A stretch of 64,000 nt of DNA from Betaproteobacteria bacterium UKL13-2 (GCA_001602455.1 CP012157.1:243733-307732), one strand, 5' to 3'. Shown: positions 9,884 to 18,260, counted from the stretch's first letter. Notes: a model not told the origin generated them from the letters alone. A program made the numbers and translations.

Positions 9884-10456
9884 ATGAGGCGTGCGCATCA
9901 AAAGACCATCGAAGCGGTGTTCGCCCACTCCACCAGTGCAAACATTGCCTGGAAGGACATCGGAGCGCTTCTGGTTGGCCTTGGTGCGGAAGTCAGCGAG
10001 CGCGAAGCAAGTCGCGTTGCGATCTTTCTCTTCAATGAAGTCCGCGTCTTCCACAGACCGCACCCGTCACCGAAGACAGACAAAGGTGCTGTGGTCTCTG
10101 TGAAGAAGTGGCTAGAGCAACACGGAGTGAAGAGTAAGGATATGCGTTACGCAACCGTCATCGAAAAAGCAGAAGGCAACTTCTCGGCTTATGTCCCGGA
10201 TCTGCCTGGCTGCGTCGCCACCGGTGCAACGGTCGAAGAGGTGGAAATGGAAATCCGCGAGGCCATTACGTTTCATGTTGAAGGGCTACACGAAGATGGT
10301 TTGCTGGTTCCGCCGGGTGCCAGCCAGGTTGAGTATGTCGAAGTCGGCGACAGATCGCCCGGCGACGTTTTCGGCTATCCGGATGACGATCTCAAGGCCG
10401 TGTACGTTAAAGGCAAGTGGCAGTTTTCTCACAAAGACGGCAAGCCCTATGAGTGA
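9884..10456 (+). CDS. HicA toxin-HicB antitoxin in-frame fusion
   Basis: 190 residues from ATG 9884 (AAGG five bases upstream; a GTG at 9863 is possible). Residues 1-86 are HicA-like (MRRAHQKTIEAVF, then EVRVFHRPHPSPKTDKGAV), the mRNA-interferase toxin with a dsRNA-binding fold. Residue 87 is a Met in AAGGATATG that opens a complete HicB (MRYATVIEKAEGNFSAYVPD, DLPGCVATGATVEEVE, FHVEGLHEDG) with the partial RNase H-like fold of the antitoxin. Normally these are two adjacent genes; here no stop separates them. HicB could still be made alone by internal initiation at 10142. The C-terminal 40 residues extend past the usual HicB end. It lies in an integron cassette behind the attC at 9703-9831. 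Confidence 0.82.
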   Translation: MRRAHQKTIEAVFAHSTSANIAWKDIGALLVGLGAEVSEREASRVAIFLFNEVRVFHRPHPSPKTDKGAVVSVKKWLEQHGVKSKDMRYATVIEKAEGNFSAYVPDLPGCVATGATVEEVEMEIREAITFHVEGLHEDGLLVPPGASQVEYVEVGDRSPGDVFGYPDDDLKAVYVKGKWQFSHKDGKPYE

Positions 10457-10474
10457 ACAGGGCTCGACGCACCC

Positions 10475-10510
10475 AAGGGCTAACTCTTGAATCGAGGGGA
10501 CGCCTTGTGG
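10475..10510 (+). other. Truncated attC, left half only
   Basis: GGCTAACTCTTGAATCGAGGGGACGCC just after the hicAB stop has the form of an attC left arm (core ending TAAC, then the usual TTGAATCGAGGGG). No matching right arm with GTTRRRY follows before the mobile repeat at 10580. The cassette array is broken here. Confidence 0.5.
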
Positions 10511-10579
10511 CTGGCCTTATGTCAAACTCCAAGCTGCGGCGTCTGATCGTCAGGAGGCCAAGCAGCGCAACAACGACAC

Positions 10580-10725
10580 GGGAACTTCTAAAAACCGTCA
10601 CGAGCGGGTGAAGTTGGCAGTGAGGAGGTTGGCAAACGCGGGACACATACCCAGTGTACGGCGACGAATTTGACCAACTCGGGAACTGACAGATTCGCCC
10701 GCGCAGTAGGTTTTTAGAGGTTCTC
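10580..10725. repeat. Mobile inverted-end repeat, copy 1
   Basis: 146 bp bounded by GGGAACTTCTAAAAACC and GGTTTTTAGAGGTTCTC. The interior has the shared blocks GAGCGGGTGAAGTTGGCAGT, GACACATACCCAGTGTACGG and ATTCGCCCGCGCAGTAGG. Other copies lie at 20733-20867, 33967-34139 and 60764-60897. It has no coding capacity. Confidence 0.85.
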
Positions 10726-10747
10726 ACACGACAAACTCGCCAATCGG

Positions 10748-10783
10748 CGGGCATTTTGGGGCAAAAATGCCTGAAAACGCCCG
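10748..10783. repeat. CGGGC palindrome, copy 1
   Basis: CGGGCATTTTGGGGC and GCCTGAAAACGCCCG form a hairpin with an AAAAAT loop, 22 bp from repeat copy 1. The same motif accompanies the other copies of the larger repeat (20890, 34162, 60702) and stands alone after ilvA (18178). Confidence 0.7.
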
Positions 10784-10860
10784 TCAAATGGTGACTTTGC
10801 GACTGCTGGCCGTTTGCACCAGAAATGACTCATCCCTCATCTCGTCATCACTCACATATG

Positions 10861-11823
10861 AATACCACTGTCCTTTGCATCGCTTCCCGTGAAAGTCCGC
10901 TCGCCATGGTGCAAAGCGAATGGACGGCTGCGCAACTGCGCTCATTTCATCCGGGGCTTGATGTATCAATCATTGGAATGACGACGAAGGGAGACCAAAT
11001 CCTCGACAAGCCGCTGGCGCAAATTGGCGGCAAGGGGCTGTTCATCAAAGAGCTTGAAGTCGCTATTGAAGAAGGACGCGCCGATATCGCCGTGCACTCG
11101 ATGAAGGATGTGCCAATGGTGATGCCGCCGGGCTTCGCGCTGATGACAGTCGGATTGCGCGAAGATATTCGCGATGCCTTTGTGTCCAATCGATACGAAA
11201 GCCTCGATGAATTGCCCGCTGGTGCGGTTGTTGGCACTTCGAGCCTTCGCCGCGAAAGCCAGATTCGCCACTTCCATCCTAGCCTCAAGATTGCGCCACT
11301 GCGTGGCAATGTCAACACGCGACTTCGTAAGCTCGATGATGGTGAATTTGATGCCGTCATCTTGGCGGCAGCGGGATTGAAGCGTTTGGGCTTTGGCGAA
11401 CGCATCCGCAACACCCTCGACACGACGCGCTACATCCCTGCTGTTGCCCAGGGTGCGTTAGGGATTGAATATGCAGACAAGCGGGCCGATGTGCCGCAAT
11501 TGTTGGCGCCATTTGCCAATCCGGTGACCAAAGCGATGGTCGATGCGGAACGGGCATTTGGCCGTCGGCTGTCGGCGAGCTGTGATGTGCCGCTGGGGGC
11601 GACCGCGACGGTCAATGGCAACATTTTGTCGATTGCTGGTTTTGTCGCAACACCGGATGGCGCATGTCGTATCGCAGCCATGCAACAAGGTGGGCTCGCC
11701 GACGCAGACGCGATCGGCACCGCACTGGCGGAGCAATTACTCATCGACGGAGCCGACAAGGTGCTAGAAAGTCTGCTCGCCACAGCAGGTCGTTCGCTCG
11801 CGCCGCCGTCGGCCAGTCGCTGA
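10861..11823 (+). CDS. hemC: Hydroxymethylbilane synthase (porphobilinogen deaminase)
   Basis: 320 residues. It polymerises four porphobilinogen units into hydroxymethylbilane in the cytosol, early in heme synthesis. The sequence shows the family pattern throughout: ASRESPLAMVQSEW at the N-terminus, KGLFIKELE, DIAVHSMKDVP, VGTSSLRRESQI, LRGNVNTRLRKLD and the LSASCDVPLGA segment whose Cys carries the dipyrromethane cofactor. ATG 10861 gives the usual N-terminus; an upstream ATG at 10825 would add 12 residues, and neither has a clear ribosome site. It heads hemC-hemD-hemX-hemY, all on the plus strand with short gaps, so probably one operon. Confidence 0.95.
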   Translation, partial: NTTVLCIASRESPLAMVQSEWTAAQLRSFHPGLDVSIIGMTTKGDQILDKPLAQIGGKGLFIKELEVAIEEGRADIAVHSMKDVPMVMPPGFALMTVGLREDIRDAFVSNRYESLDELPAGAVVGTSSLRRESQIRHFHPSLKIAPLRGNVNTRLRKLDDGEFDAVILAAAGLKRLGFGERIRNTLDTTRYIPAVAQGALGIEYADKRADVPQLLAPFANPVTKAMVDAERAFGRRLSASCDVPLGATATVNGNILSIAGFVATPDGACRIAAMQQGGLADADAIGTALAEQLLIDGADKVLESLLATAGRSLAPPSASR

Positions 11824-11825
11824 CT

Positions 11826-12590
11826 GTGTCGCTCGATGGCCTGAGTATCGTGGTGACTCGGCCCCGCGAAAGCGCGGTGGCCACGTCGCGAGCACTAATC
11901 GCGGCGGGTGCCAACGCGATTCCCATGCCACTGCTCGATATCGTGGCCGTCGATGCGGCGCCGTCCGGGCTCGCGAGACCACCGGATGTGTTGGTGTTCG
12001 TCAGCCGCAACGCCGCGACCTTCGGCGTGCCAGCGCTATCCGCGCAGCGTCTCATTGCGAACGTCGCGATGGGGCAGATTATTTACGCCATCGGGTCTGC
12101 CACGGCAAACCACCTCGTCTCGCTGGGCCTCACTAATACCCGATCGCCAGTCGGTGGGGAAGATAGCGAAGCATTGCTTGCGGAGCCGACCTTTATCCAA
12201 GCGGCGAATAAGTCATTCCTCATCGTCAAGGGCGAAAGCGAGAGCGGCGGGCGGCCGCTCCTCGTTGAAACACTCGCTGAGCGCGGCGCGACGGCGGTTG
12301 AATTCGTGTGCTATCGGCGCGGCCCTCGTCAACTCAACCATGCGGAAGGGATGGCACTACAGTCCGCGCTTGCCGATGGTGCGTTTGTGCTGGTGGGTAG
12401 CGTCGAGACGCTGGAGAGCCTATCAACCAATTTGCGTGCCGTAGGTGGCAACCTCGCCGGTGTGGCGCATGTGCTGGTGCCACATTCGCGGGTGGCGGAG
12501 GCGGCGCGGCAAGCGGGCGCGGCGCGTGTGTCGGTGGTGTCGCTTGAGGACAACAAACTGGTCGATTCCTTGTCCAAACTCATCGCTTAG
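11826..12590 (+). CDS. hemD: Uroporphyrinogen-III synthase
   Basis: 254 residues from a GTG at 11826, two bases after the hemC stop. The frame is open further upstream, inside hemC, but similarity begins at LSIVVTRPRESA. The enzyme cyclises hydroxymethylbilane with inversion of ring D. The family is poorly conserved; visible markers are VTRPRES at the N-terminus, VLVFVSRNAATFGV, IYAIGSATANHL, and FVLVGSVETLESL near the C-terminus. Position between hemC and a hemX-like gene supports the call. The tight spacing suggests translational coupling to hemC. Confidence 0.9.
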   Translation: MSLDGLSIVVTRPRESAVATSRALIAAGANAIPMPLLDIVAVDAAPSGLARPPDVLVFVSRNAATFGVPALSAQRLIANVAMGQIIYAIGSATANHLVSLGLTNTRSPVGGEDSEALLAEPTFIQAANKSFLIVKGESESGGRPLLVETLAERGATAVEFVCYRRGPRQLNHAEGMALQSALADGAFVLVGSVETLESLSTNLRAVGGNLAGVAHVLVPHSRVAEAARQAGAARVSVVSLEDNKLVDSLSKLIA

Positions 12591-12625
12591 GTTGCATCGC
12601 CTAAAAGCATACGATTGAATAGCGT

Positions 12626-13687
12626 ATGGAAAACGAATTCGACAATACCCCCACTGCACCAAAGTCAGGGCGAACCGCGCCCGCTGCGGTTACGCCAATC
12701 GTGGCGCTCGTGCTCAGTGTAGCCGCCTGTCTGATTGCTGGCGGCGCATGGCTTGACGCCAATCGCGCAAAGAACGATCTCACCCAGTTGTTTGGCGGCA
12801 AGCTCGCGGAGCTCGACAAAAGCAATAAAGACGTTGCGATCCGCAATGAGTCCTTGCTACGCGATTTGCGCGATGCACAGAATCGTGTTGTCCAGCTCGA
12901 AGTTAAACTGGCCGAGTTTCAGAACCAGCGTGTTGCCATCGAAGAAATGACACGAGATCTGGCGCGAGCACCTGAAGATTGGCTGCTCGCCGAGATCGAA
13001 CAGACGTTGAATATCGCAAGTCGCGAGCTCATACTCGCCGGAAATATCCGTGCGGCAATCAGTGCGCTTCAGACGGCAGATCAGCGCTTGTCGCGTGCTG
13101 AAAAATTACAAGCTGCGCCGCTACGTCGCGCGATCACCCAAGATTTGGAGCGCCTGAAAGCAATTCCGGCAGTCGATACACAAGGTATCGTGTTAAAGCT
13201 CGACAATCTTTCCGCTCTTGCGGCGACGCTTCCGCTCGCGGTGCCGGCCAGCATGAAAGACGTGGAGGGCCAGCGTGCAGGGGGTGCCGATGAAGGCAAG
13301 TCCGATTTGCCGTGGTGGCGCCAGATGTGGCGGGATTTCACCCACGAAATTAGCGATCTCGTTCGCATCCGCGAGCTCGAATCCACCGAAGCGATGTTGA
13401 TTACACCGCAGCAGGCGCTCTTTGTCCGTGAAAATCTTAAGTTACGATTGTTATCGGCACGTACCTCACTACTGGCGCGGGATGAAACGAATTTCCGCGA
13501 CGACCTAAAAGCGGCACGCGAATTGGTCGGCAAGTATTTCGATCCTAAAGCGAAGGTCAATCAAAACGTGGTTGCGAGTCTGAAACAATTGGCGGACAAC
13601 GCCGTTGCAATTGCCGTTCCCGATATCGTACAAAGCATGAATGCCGTGCGTACTGCTCGCGCGGCGCGTGAGCGTCCGGGGCGATAG
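12626..13687 (+). CDS. hemX: HemX-family membrane protein of the heme operon
   Basis: 353 residues. One transmembrane segment (about 14-36, VTPIVALVLSVAACLIAGGAW) follows a short cytoplasmic tail; after it comes a long, helical, charged domain with coiled-coil character (about 45-110) and the DLARAPEDWLLAEIEQTLNI region typical of HemX. The family is often labelled uroporphyrinogen-III C-methyltransferase, but this protein shows no SAM-methyltransferase fold, so that label should not be taken as an activity. Its role in heme synthesis is not established. It lies 35 bp after hemD and 2 bp before hemY. Confidence 0.85.
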   Translation: MENEFDNTPTAPKSGRTAPAAVTPIVALVLSVAACLIAGGAWLDANRAKNDLTQLFGGKLAELDKSNKDVAIRNESLLRDLRDAQNRVVQLEVKLAEFQNQRVAIEEMTRDLARAPEDWLLAEIEQTLNIASRELILAGNIRAAISALQTADQRLSRAEKLQAAPLRRAITQDLERLKAIPAVDTQGIVLKLDNLSALAATLPLAVPASMKDVEGQRAGGADEGKSDLPWWRQMWRDFTHEISDLVRIRELESTEAMLITPQQALFVRENLKLRLLSARTSLLARDETNFRDDLKAARELVGKYFDPKAKVNQNVVASLKQLADNAVAIAVPDIVQSMNAVRTARAARERPGR

Positions 13688-13689
13688 CG

Positions 13690-14943
13690 ATGCTGTCAAA
13701 ACCAATCGGCTGGTCAATCTGGATTTTCGCCATGGCCACGTTAGCGGTCGCACTGGCGCTGGCCGGGCGCTACGGAGCGGGTTACGTGGTGTTCGTCGTG
13801 CCCCCTTGGCGAATCGAAATGTCGATGATGATGTTTGTCTTTCTCCTGCTGGGCTTGGGTGCATTAGCGTATTTTGCGATTCGTTTTTCGGTGTTGGCCG
13901 TCGAGTTGCCGCAGCGCATGCGTGCGAAACAGCGCGAGCGGGAAAGAGCACGCATTGTGGCTGACCTGCATGATAGTTTGCGCGCCCTGTTCGGGGGACG
14001 ATTCGACGATGCGGAGAAGCTCGCGAAACGCGCCATGTCGGCGAAAGAAGCGGCGCATGAAGTTGGTGACGATCTACGACATCTGGCGGCGGCACTTGCC
14101 GCATGGGCGGCACACGAGGGCGGCAATTTGCCGGCCGCACTTCCCTATCTGGCGAATATCGATTCGGCCAGATCCGCCAATATGCGTGATGCCTCGAAGG
14201 CCTACATGTTATTGGCCGAAGGCCGTGCCGCAGAAGCACTACCCATTCTGCAGTCGCTTGCTGCGCTTGACCCGACCAATATCGGCGTTCTCAAGATGAA
14301 GGTTGAAGCCGAAATTGCCGCCAAGGCGTGGAGCGATGTTCTGCTGACACTAGGGCCGCTGAAGCGAACCGGCTTGATGCCAGGAAGCGTGGTGGATGAA
14401 ATTCGCCTGAATGCCGAAATCGAACTCATGAAGTCTCGGCCCAGTCAGCGCGAGCTGCTGCTAGACACATGGCGAAGATTGGATACGGTGACGCGTTACG
14501 AGCCACAACTCGTCGACGCCCTGGCGGCGCGCCTTATTGCGCTCGGCCTCAGTAATGACGCGGTTGCGATTCTTGAAGAAACCATTGATCGTCTGTCCGG
14601 CGAACAATGGAGTCCCCCACTCATTGTGCGTTACGCCCAGGCAGAGCCTGATTCGACATTGGCGCAAATCGAGCACGCAGAGGGTTGGCTACGTCGGCAG
14701 CCGCGCGATGCCGCGCTGCTCGCCGCGCTGGGCAAACTTTGTATGCGTCAAGCATTGTGGGGAAAAGCCCAAAGCTACCTAGAAGCGAGCGTCGCCCTCT
14801 CGCCTTCACTCGATGCCCACATGACGCTGGCACGATTGATGGAGCAAATCGGCAAGCCGCAAGAAGCATTGCGTCATATTCGTCGCAGCGCAGAGCTCGC
14901 CAAGCAAGATCAACGCGGACGCACAGAAAGTTTTGCCGAGTGA
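13690..14943 (+). CDS. hemY: HemY, TPR-containing inner membrane protein
   Basis: 417 residues. Two N-terminal membrane helices (about 7-28 and 37-60) form the HemY_N region, followed by a basic stretch and helical tetratricopeptide-like repeats to the end (for instance AAHEGGNLPAALPYLANID and SPSLDAHMTLARLMEQIGKP). The family closes the hemCDXY operon in beta- and gammaproteobacteria and is thought to act late in protoheme synthesis as a scaffold. It is unrelated to the Bacillus protoporphyrinogen oxidase also called HemY. It begins 2 bp after hemX and converges on phoU. Confidence 0.9.
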   Translation: MLSKPIGWSIWIFAMATLAVALALAGRYGAGYVVFVVPPWRIEMSMMMFVFLLLGLGALAYFAIRFSVLAVELPQRMRAKQRERERARIVADLHDSLRALFGGRFDDAEKLAKRAMSAKEAAHEVGDDLRHLAAALAAWAAHEGGNLPAALPYLANIDSARSANMRDASKAYMLLAEGRAAEALPILQSLAALDPTNIGVLKMKVEAEIAAKAWSDVLLTLGPLKRTGLMPGSVVDEIRLNAEIELMKSRPSQRELLLDTWRRLDTVTRYEPQLVDALAARLIALGLSNDAVAILEETIDRLSGEQWSPPLIVRYAQAEPDSTLAQIEHAEGWLRRQPRDAALLAALGKLCMRQALWGKAQSYLEASVALSPSLDAHMTLARLMEQIGKPQEALRHIRRSAELAKQDQRGRTESFAE

Positions 14944-14989
14944 CTGTGCCTACCTAATCAGCCCGAACCACTGCGACTCCGTGGCACCT

Positions 14990-15724
14990 TTAATCTGCCG
15001 AGCCGCCCTGAAATCTGTCGACTTCTGTCGCAACCTTAACCAGCTCTTCCGTGGTGATGTGACGAACGTCTTTGCCTTTGACAAGATAGACCACGTATTC
15101 GCTCATATTTTTTGCATGGTCGCCAATGCGCTCAATGGCTTTGGCGATAAACAAAATATCGATAGATGCTGAAATGGTGCGTGGGTCTTCCATCATGAAG
15201 GTCATGAGCTGACGCAAAATCGCGCGGAAACGCTCATCCACTTCCTCATCTTGTTGGACCACTTTCGCAGCACCGGAAACATCTAGTCGCGCAAATGCAT
15301 CCAGCGACGAATTCAGCATGTCGAGCGCAATGTTGCAGGCGTATCGCACATCGGCGAGTTGCGTGCTCAAGCGCGTGCCGGATTGGTGAAGCTGTTTGGC
15401 CATACGTGCGATCTTCTTCGCTTCATCACCGATACGCTCAAGGTCAGTAATGGTCTTGACCACTGCCATCAACATGCGAAGGTCGGAGGCGGTCGGTTGT
15501 CGCTTGGCGATAATGTGGGTGCAATCATCATCGATGCCTACCTCAAGCGCGTTGACGCGATGGTCGTCAGCAATGACTTTATCCGCCAACGACAGGTCGC
15601 CGTGAACGAGTACCTCCATTGCGCGTACGATCTGTTGTTCGACCAAGCCGCCCATCTGCAGTACGCGCGAGCGCACCGCCTCGAGTTCGGCGTCAAATTT
15701 CTTTGAGGTATGTTCGGTTGGCAT
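14990..15724 (-). CDS. phoU: PhoU phosphate signalling regulator
   Basis: 244 residues, the usual length. It carries two three-helix PhoU repeats with the acidic metal-binding pattern: VVKTITDLERIGDEAKKIAR in the first half and IDILFIAKAIERIGDHAKNM in the second. PhoU links the PstSCAB transporter to the PhoR kinase and keeps the Pho regulon off when phosphate is plentiful. Here it stands alone between hemY and rpiA without pst or phoBR genes. It has its own Pho-box-like promoter (15798-15840), so it is probably induced by PhoB under phosphate starvation. Confidence 0.95.
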   Translation of the reverse strand: MPTEHTSKKFDAELEAVRSRVLQMGGLVEQQIVRAMEVLVHGDLSLADKVIADDHRVNALEVGIDDDCTHIIAKRQPTASDLRMLMAVVKTITDLERIGDEAKKIARMAKQLHQSGTRLSTQLADVRYACNIALDMLNSSLDAFARLDVSGAAKVVQQDEEVDERFRAILRQLMTFMMEDPRTISASIDILFIAKAIERIGDHAKNMSEYVVYLVKGKDVRHITTEELVKVATEVDRFQGGSAD

Positions 15725-15797
15725 TCAAATATCTTTCAGCTTAAGCAATAGGCAACGCGCGAAGAAAAATTCGTCGCGCACTTAAAGTCAAGGCCTA

Positions 15798-15840
15798 ATT
15801 GTACGAGTGTAGGCAGGGAATGTGACGAAAACGTGACACT
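15798..15840 (-). promoter_or_regulatory. Pho-box-like promoter of phoU
   Basis: On the minus strand GTGTCACGTTTTCGTCACAT (15840-15821) holds two TCAC half-sites 11 bp apart, the spacing of a PhoB box. About 17 bp further downstream lies TACAAT (15803-15798), a good -10 element; a PhoB box usually replaces the -35. It is about 75-115 bp upstream of the phoU start. The match is by eye only. Confidence 0.6.
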
Positions 15841-15845
15841 ATCCG

Positions 15846-16541
15846 CTATTTGGTCAGGGTTTGCACGCCATCCGCATGCGCCAACAGCAGTACATCTGCA
15901 CTTCGGCGCGCAAAAATGCCATTGGTGACCACGCCGGGAATCTGATTGATCTCCGTTTCGAGCAGCGGTGGATTGACGATGCTGAGGCCGTGAACGTCAA
16001 GAATCCAGTTGCCGTTGTCCGTGACCACTGCGCGCATTTGTCCATCAGCCTCCCGCATGCGCCACGCGGGGTGGCCACCGAGTTTTACCAGCTCGCGAGC
16101 CACATAACTGCGTGCCATCGGGATCACTTCCACCGGTAACGGAAACTTACCCAATACGTCCACCAGCTTGGATTGATCCGCCACACAGATAAATTTGTCT
16201 GACGCCGCCGCAACAATTTTTTCCCGCGTGAGCGCGGCACCACCGCCCTTGATCATGGCCAAATGTTTGGTGACCTCATCCGCGCCATCGACATAAACGG
16301 CAATCGGACCAGCATCATTGAGCGTCATAACCTCGATCCCGCCCGCGTTGAGGCGCTCGGTGGAGGCATCCGAGCTGGAAACCGCCGCTTTCACCCGGTC
16401 GCGGACTTTGATCAGCTCGTCGATGAAGAAATTGACGGTTGAGCCGGTTCCGACGCCGATGATGGCGTTGTCGGGTACATAAGCCATCGCGGCTTTGGCG
16501 GCGGCAGCCTTGAGGGCGTTTTGATCAGGTTTTGTGCTCAT
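15846..16541 (-). CDS. rpiA: Ribose-5-phosphate isomerase A
   Basis: 231 residues, normal length. It interconverts ribose-5-phosphate and ribulose-5-phosphate in the pentose phosphate pathway. Family motifs are visible in order: [16 protein letters not shown], the [11 protein letters not shown] loop, VYVDGADEV with the catalytic Asp, [15 protein letters not shown] with the catalytic Lys/Glu pair, and [18 protein letters not shown]. The C-terminus [15 protein letters not shown] is also characteristic. It is transcribed divergently from ilvA. Confidence 0.95.
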   Translation of the reverse strand: MSTKPDQNALKAAAAKAAMAYVPDNAIIGVGTGSTVNFFIDELIKVRDRVKAAVSSSDASTERLNAGGIEVMTLNDAGPIAVYVDGADEVTKHLAMIKGGGAALTREKIVAAASDKFICVADQSKLVDVLGKFPLPVEVIPMARSYVARELVKLGGHPAWRMREADGQMRAVVTDNGNWILDVHGLSIVNPPLLETEINQIPGVVTNGIFARRSADVLLLAHADGVQTLTK

Positions 16542-16591
16542 GCGGGCGTCCGAGTGGGAGAAACAGTGAAATTCTTGCTACATTCTCTATT

Positions 16592-16620
16592 GTTCCAGAA
16601 AAACCCGGTTCCAGAAAAAC
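16592..16620. repeat. 13-bp direct repeat in rpiA/ilvA intergenic region
   Basis: GTTCCAGAAAAAC occurs twice, separated by CCG, just upstream of ilvA and between the divergent starts. It could be an operator or a slippage product. Confidence 0.6.
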
Positions 16621-16638
16621 ACCGAGAAGCGCGACGCG

Positions 16639-18150
16639 ATGCCTACCGACTATCTAAAAAAAATCCTCCAAGCCCGTGTCTATGATGTTGCGATTGAGTC
16701 GCCGCTGGAGCGCTCGGTTGGAATTTCTGACGCCCTCGGCAACAACGTGCTGCTCAAGCGCGAAGACTTGCAACCGGTGTTTTCGTTTAAGTTGCGTGGT
16801 GCCTATAACAAGATGGCGCATCTCTCACCCGCAGAATTGAAGCGCGGCGTGATCTGTGCCAGTGCTGGCAACCACGCGCAAGGTGTTGCGCTTGCCGCTC
16901 AAAAGCTAGGGTGCAAGGCGACCATCGTCATGCCAACCACCACACCCAACATCAAAATTGACGCGGTATCACGCCGCGGCGCCACAGTAGTGCTACGCGG
17001 CGATAGTTATCACGAGGCGGGGGTTTACGCCAAGTCGCTCGCGGCCAAGCGCAAACTTGTTTATGTGCATCCCTATGACGATCCGCTTGTTATCGCAGGT
17101 CAAGGCACGATCGGCATGGAAATACTCAGGCAGCACCAACACCCCATTGATGCGGTGTTTGTACCCGTTGGCGGCGGTGGACTGATTGCCGGCATCGCCG
17201 CCTACATCAAGGCGTTGTCACCATCGACTAAAATTATCGGTGTGGAGCCGGTAGATTCGAATGCGATGCAGGCTTCCCTCGCTGCGGGCAGGCGGATCAC
17301 GTTGCCGCACGTCAATCTGTTTGCCGATGGTGTGGCGGTTAAGCAAGTGGGAGAAGAGACGTTTCGACTCGCGCAGCAATATGTTGATGAGATGGTGCTA
17401 GTCACCACTGATGAGATTTGCGCGGCGATTAAGGATATTTACCAAGACACGCGTTCAGTGATGGAGCCGTCGGGCGGTTTGGCGCTGGCTGGCATCAAGC
17501 GTTACCTAGAAAAAAACAAGGTTCGCAACAAAACCTTTGTTGCGATTTGTTGTGGCGCGAACATGAATTTTGACCGGCTGCGTTTTGTCGCCGAACGCGC
17601 ATTGGTCGGTGAACACCACGAAGCGCTACTCGCCATCACAGTGCCCGAGACGCGTGGCAGCTTCAAACGATTCTGTGAGGCGCTCGGTCCGCGCAATATC
17701 ACCGAGTTCGCCTATCGCATCGCCGACGCAAAAGCCGCGCAGGTGTTTGTGGGTGTGTCGATCAAAGGTCGGGACGAGCCGAAGCAGTTGGTAGCGTACT
17801 TCAAGAAGCATGGGTTTTCGGCCCTTGATCTGTCGGACAACGAACTGGCCAAACTACATGTTCGGCACTTAGTGGGCGGGCATTCACCGCTCGCGGAGAA
17901 TGAGCAGATTTTCAGGTTTGAGTTTCCGGATCGCCCCGGCGCGCTGATGAACTTCCTGTCGTCGATGTCGCCTAACTGGAATATCAGTTTGTTCCACTAC
18001 CGCAACCACGGCGCGGATGTCGGGCGCATCTTGGTCGGTCTGCAAATCCCCAAGAATGAACGCACGGGATTTGCGAAGTTTCTGAAGACGCTGGGTTATG
18101 CGTATGCGGATGAGACCAATAATCCGGCATATCGGATGTTCCTGCGGTAA
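16639..18150 (+). CDS. ilvA: Threonine ammonia-lyase (threonine dehydratase), biosynthetic
   Basis: 503 residues, the full-length biosynthetic form. It deaminates threonine to 2-oxobutanoate, the first step to isoleucine. The N-terminal PLP domain shows the Schiff-base Lys51 in VFSFKLRGAYNKM, SAGNHAQGVALAA, and the phosphate-binding loop VPVGGGGLIAGIAAY. Two ACT-like regulatory domains follow from about residue 335 (LLAITVPETRGSFKRF and FRFEFPDRPGALMNFL), so isoleucine feedback inhibition is expected. The start ATG 16639 directly opens the conserved N-terminus (DYLKKIL). Confidence 0.96.
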   Translation: MPTDYLKKILQARVYDVAIESPLERSVGISDALGNNVLLKREDLQPVFSFKLRGAYNKMAHLSPAELKRGVICASAGNHAQGVALAAQKLGCKATIVMPTTTPNIKIDAVSRRGATVVLRGDSYHEAGVYAKSLAAKRKLVYVHPYDDPLVIAGQGTIGMEILRQHQHPIDAVFVPVGGGGLIAGIAAYIKALSPSTKIIGVEPVDSNAMQASLAAGRRITLPHVNLFADGVAVKQVGEETFRLAQQYVDEMVLVTTDEICAAIKDIYQDTRSVMEPSGGLALAGIKRYLEKNKVRNKTFVAICCGANMNFDRLRFVAERALVGEHHEALLAITVPETRGSFKRFCEALGPRNITEFAYRIADAKAAQVFVGVSIKGRDEPKQLVAYFKKHGFSALDLSDNELAKLHVRHLVGGHSPLAENEQIFRFEFPDRPGALMNFLSSMSPNWNISLFHYRNHGADVGRILVGLQIPKNERTGFAKFLKTLGYAYADETNNPAYRMFLR

Positions 18151-18177
18151 ATCAAAACTGCCAAAGTCGTCATAGGA

Positions 18178-18209
18178 CGGGCGTTTTCAGGCGAAAAATC
18201 GTTCGCCCG
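18178..18209. repeat. CGGGC palindrome, copy 2
   Basis: CGGGCGTTTTCAGGC, a short A-rich loop, and GTTCGCCCG form a hairpin 28 bp after the ilvA stop. It is the only copy without the larger repeat beside it. It could end ilvA transcription, although no T-tract follows. Confidence 0.55.
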
Positions 18210-18242
18210 TGCACCTACTGACCCGCTTTCGAACGCGCCCCC

Positions 18243-18260
18243 ATGAAATGTTCAGGCTAG
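18243..18260. repeat. Short dispersed repeat, copy 2
   Basis: ATGAAATGTTCAGGCTAG, preceded by GCGCCCCC, matches 40989-41006 in 16 of 18 positions and resembles 388-405. Confidence 0.65.

Noticed and set aside
11664-11825. Longer start for the uroporphyrinogen-III synthase frame
   Set aside because: This part overlaps hemC in another frame and reads as Arg/Ser-rich sequence without family similarity. The GTG at 11826, two bases after hemC, fits the known N-terminus.
18178-18209. CGGGC palindromes as ordinary intrinsic terminators
   Set aside because: None is followed by a T-run on either strand, and they recur beside a mobile repeat, so they are listed as repeats instead.
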